Shown piece by piece: positions 4,510 through 5,537 of a stretch of DNA of 5,537 nucleotides; within the stretch, counting starts at the first letter, position 1; each line of letters opens with the position of its first letter. The stretch covers positions 1 to 5,537 of the forward strand of contig CANKON010000108.1 of assembly GCA_947484105.1 (NCBI GenBank), in the 5' to 3' direction. Under the pieces are notes generated by a model that was given only the letters and a program-made list of their open reading frames with translations, did no database searches and was not told the origin of the DNA. Source of the DNA: Methylococcaceae bacterium. Lineage in GTDB: Bacteria > Pseudomonadota > Gammaproteobacteria > Methylococcales > Methylomonadaceae. The position numbers and the translations under genes are program-made.

Positions 4510-5537
4510 GTTTTTTTGACCAAATGAAAAAAAAAGCGGCTGAAACATCGAAGACGGATGATTCGATAAAAGAAGACGCTAAAAAATCTGAAGCCAAAGC
4601 CGAAGAATCTGACGTTGAAGCCGTTGTTGAACCAAAAATTGAAAACGTTGCGCCTGAACAAAAAAAAGAAACACCTGCAAAAGTTGAAGACGTTGCGCCC
4701 ATCGCTCAAAAATTAACACAAAAAATTGACGATTCAACAGGCAAACATTTTGCTGTCGGCATCGATTTAGGCACAACGCATTGTGTCCTTTCTTATGCTG
4801 ATATCACAGACGTTGAAGCCGAATTTTCTCAGCAAGTCATGGGGATTTCGCAATTAACCTCGCCAAGTATTGTTGAAGAAAAATTGCAGTTGCCATCCTT
4901 TATTTATCAAGCCAATGACGCGGAATTGCCTGCAAATTCGATTGTTTTGCCTTGGAATCAAAAACCTGATTTGATTGTGGGAGAAATTGCTCGCAGTTTA
5001 GGTTCTAAAACACCGATTCGTTTAGTTTCGAGTGCAAAAAGTTGGCTTTGTCACGCGGGGGTTGATTGCAAATCAGCGATTTTACCTGCCGATGCGCCTG
5101 ACGAAGTTGAAAAAGTGTCGCCGTTTGAGGCCACAAAAGCCTATTTAGAACACATGAGCAGCGCGTGGTTGCATTTGCATCCGAACGCACCGCTTTCGCA
5201 ACAAGATTTAGTCATTACCGTTCCCGCGTCATTTGATCCAGCGGCGCGTGAACTCACTGTTGAAGCCGCAAAAGCAGTTGGTTTAAGCCACGCAATTTTG
5301 CTCGAAGAACCGCAAGCTGCGTTATACAGTTGGATTGAACAAACTCAAGGCGAATGGCGCAAACAAGCTAAAGTCGGCGATGTGATTTTAGTTATCGACG
5401 TAGGTGGCGGTACAACTGACTTATCGTTAATTGCAGTCACGGAAAAAGAGGGCATATTAGATTTCACGCGCGTTGCGGTTGGTGAACACATTTTGCTTGG
5501 TGGCGACAATATGGATTTAGCGTTGGCGTACACCGTC
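4506..5537 (+). CDS. Hsp70-family protein with an unusual N-terminal extension (partial, runs off the window)
   Basis: The frame is open from 4506 to the end of the window (344 codons), so the 3' part is missing. An Hsp70/actin-type ATPase begins at about residue 82. Phosphate-1 motif is VGIDLGTTH (84-92, Asp87). SSAKSWLCH (175-183) may hold the counterpart of the catalytic lysine at Lys178. The connect-1 region is ITVPASFDPAARELT (237 on), with LLEEPQAALYSW (265-276). Phosphate-2 is VIDVGGGTTDLS (296-307, Asp298). LLGGDNMD (330-337) corresponds to the LGGEDFD motif of DnaK. These variants indicate a divergent Hsp70 family distinct from DnaK. Ahead of the ATPase are about 80 residues absent from DnaK: MSFFDQMKKKAAE, able to form an amphipathic helix, then a Lys/Glu/Ala-rich, probably disordered linker. 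The start overlaps the DUF2760 stop (ATGA) and has its own GAGG site. The C-terminal substrate domain, or its absence, cannot be judged. Confidence 0.92.
   Translation, partial: MSFFDQMKKKAAETSKTDDSIKEDAKKSEAKAEESDVEAVVEPKIENVAPEQKKETPAKVEDVAPIAQKLTQKIDDSTGKHFAVGIDLGTTHCVLSYADITDVEAEFSQQVMGISQLTSPSIVEEKLQLPSFIYQANDAELPANSIVLPWNQKPDLIVGEIARSLGSKTPIRLVSSAKSWLCHAGVDCKSAILPADAPDEVEKVSPFEATKAYLEHMSSAWLHLHPNAPLSQQDLVITVPASFDPAARELTVEAAKAVGLSHAILLEEPQAALYSWIEQTQGEWRKQAKVGDVILVIDVGGGTTDLSLIAVTEKEGILDFTRVAVGEHILLGGDNMDLALAYTV
4635..4699 (+). repeat. Imperfect direct repeat within the Hsp70 N-terminal linker
   Basis: The 20-bp stretches at 4635-4654 and 4680-4699 are identical at 18 positions and lie 45 bp (15 codons) apart in frame. 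They encode KIENVAP and KVEDVAP. This looks like an old internal duplication that lengthened the charged linker. Confidence 0.6.

Noticed and set aside
4467..4776. Open frames on the minus strand opposite the Hsp70 linker
   Set aside because: They encode low-complexity Phe/Arg/Ser-rich strings that mirror the Lys/Glu-rich linker on the plus strand, and have no ribosome site or recognisable domain.
5345..5533. Minus-strand open frame opposite the phosphate-2 region of the Hsp70 gene
   Set aside because: The plus strand there encodes invariant Hsp70 motifs, so this is a complement shadow.

Overview
The window looks like chromosomal DNA from a moderately AT-rich gammaproteobacterium or close relative. 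The PdxJ, PyrF and DUF2760/Hsp70-like proteins are all of proteobacterial type. Codon use favours A/T third positions, and genes are tightly packed with 4-8 nt overlaps. I cannot name the species; a Thiotrichales/Beggiatoa-like organism is only a guess from overall flavour. I see no insertion sequence, CRISPR array, tRNA or rRNA.

Layout. (1) Positions 1-129 are a very AT-rich leader, followed by pdxJ (130-867, +), the pyridoxine 5'-phosphate synthase of vitamin B6 synthesis. (2) Converging on it is a minus-strand operon, transcribed from about 3300 down to 859: pyrF (OMP decarboxylase, pyrimidine synthesis), then a six-helix membrane protein of the TauE/SafE-DsbD_2 type, then a PspF-like sigma-54 activator with no sensory domain. 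pyrF and the membrane gene overlap by 4 nt, and the membrane gene and the activator by 8 nt. The last gene overlaps the end of pdxJ by 9 nt, inside a small perfect palindrome. (3) A divergent intergenic region (3268-3402) holds the presumed promoters of pyrF and of the rightward genes. (4) Rightward from 3403 come a small secreted helical protein of unknown function, a membrane-anchored DUF2760 protein, and, overlapping it by 4 nt, an Hsp70-family protein that runs off the right end of the window (344 codons visible).

The most interesting part is the right half. A DUF2760 protein with one transmembrane helix and a repetitive charged stalk is translationally coupled to an atypical Hsp70. That Hsp70 carries about 80 extra residues in front of its ATPase domain: a short amphipathic start and a Lys/Glu/Ala-rich linker. 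Together they look like a poorly characterised, possibly membrane-associated chaperone module, with the small exported protein as a candidate accessory. The second point of interest is the sensorless sigma-54 activator coupled to a cysteine-motif membrane protein, which could be its signal partner or metal/redox input.
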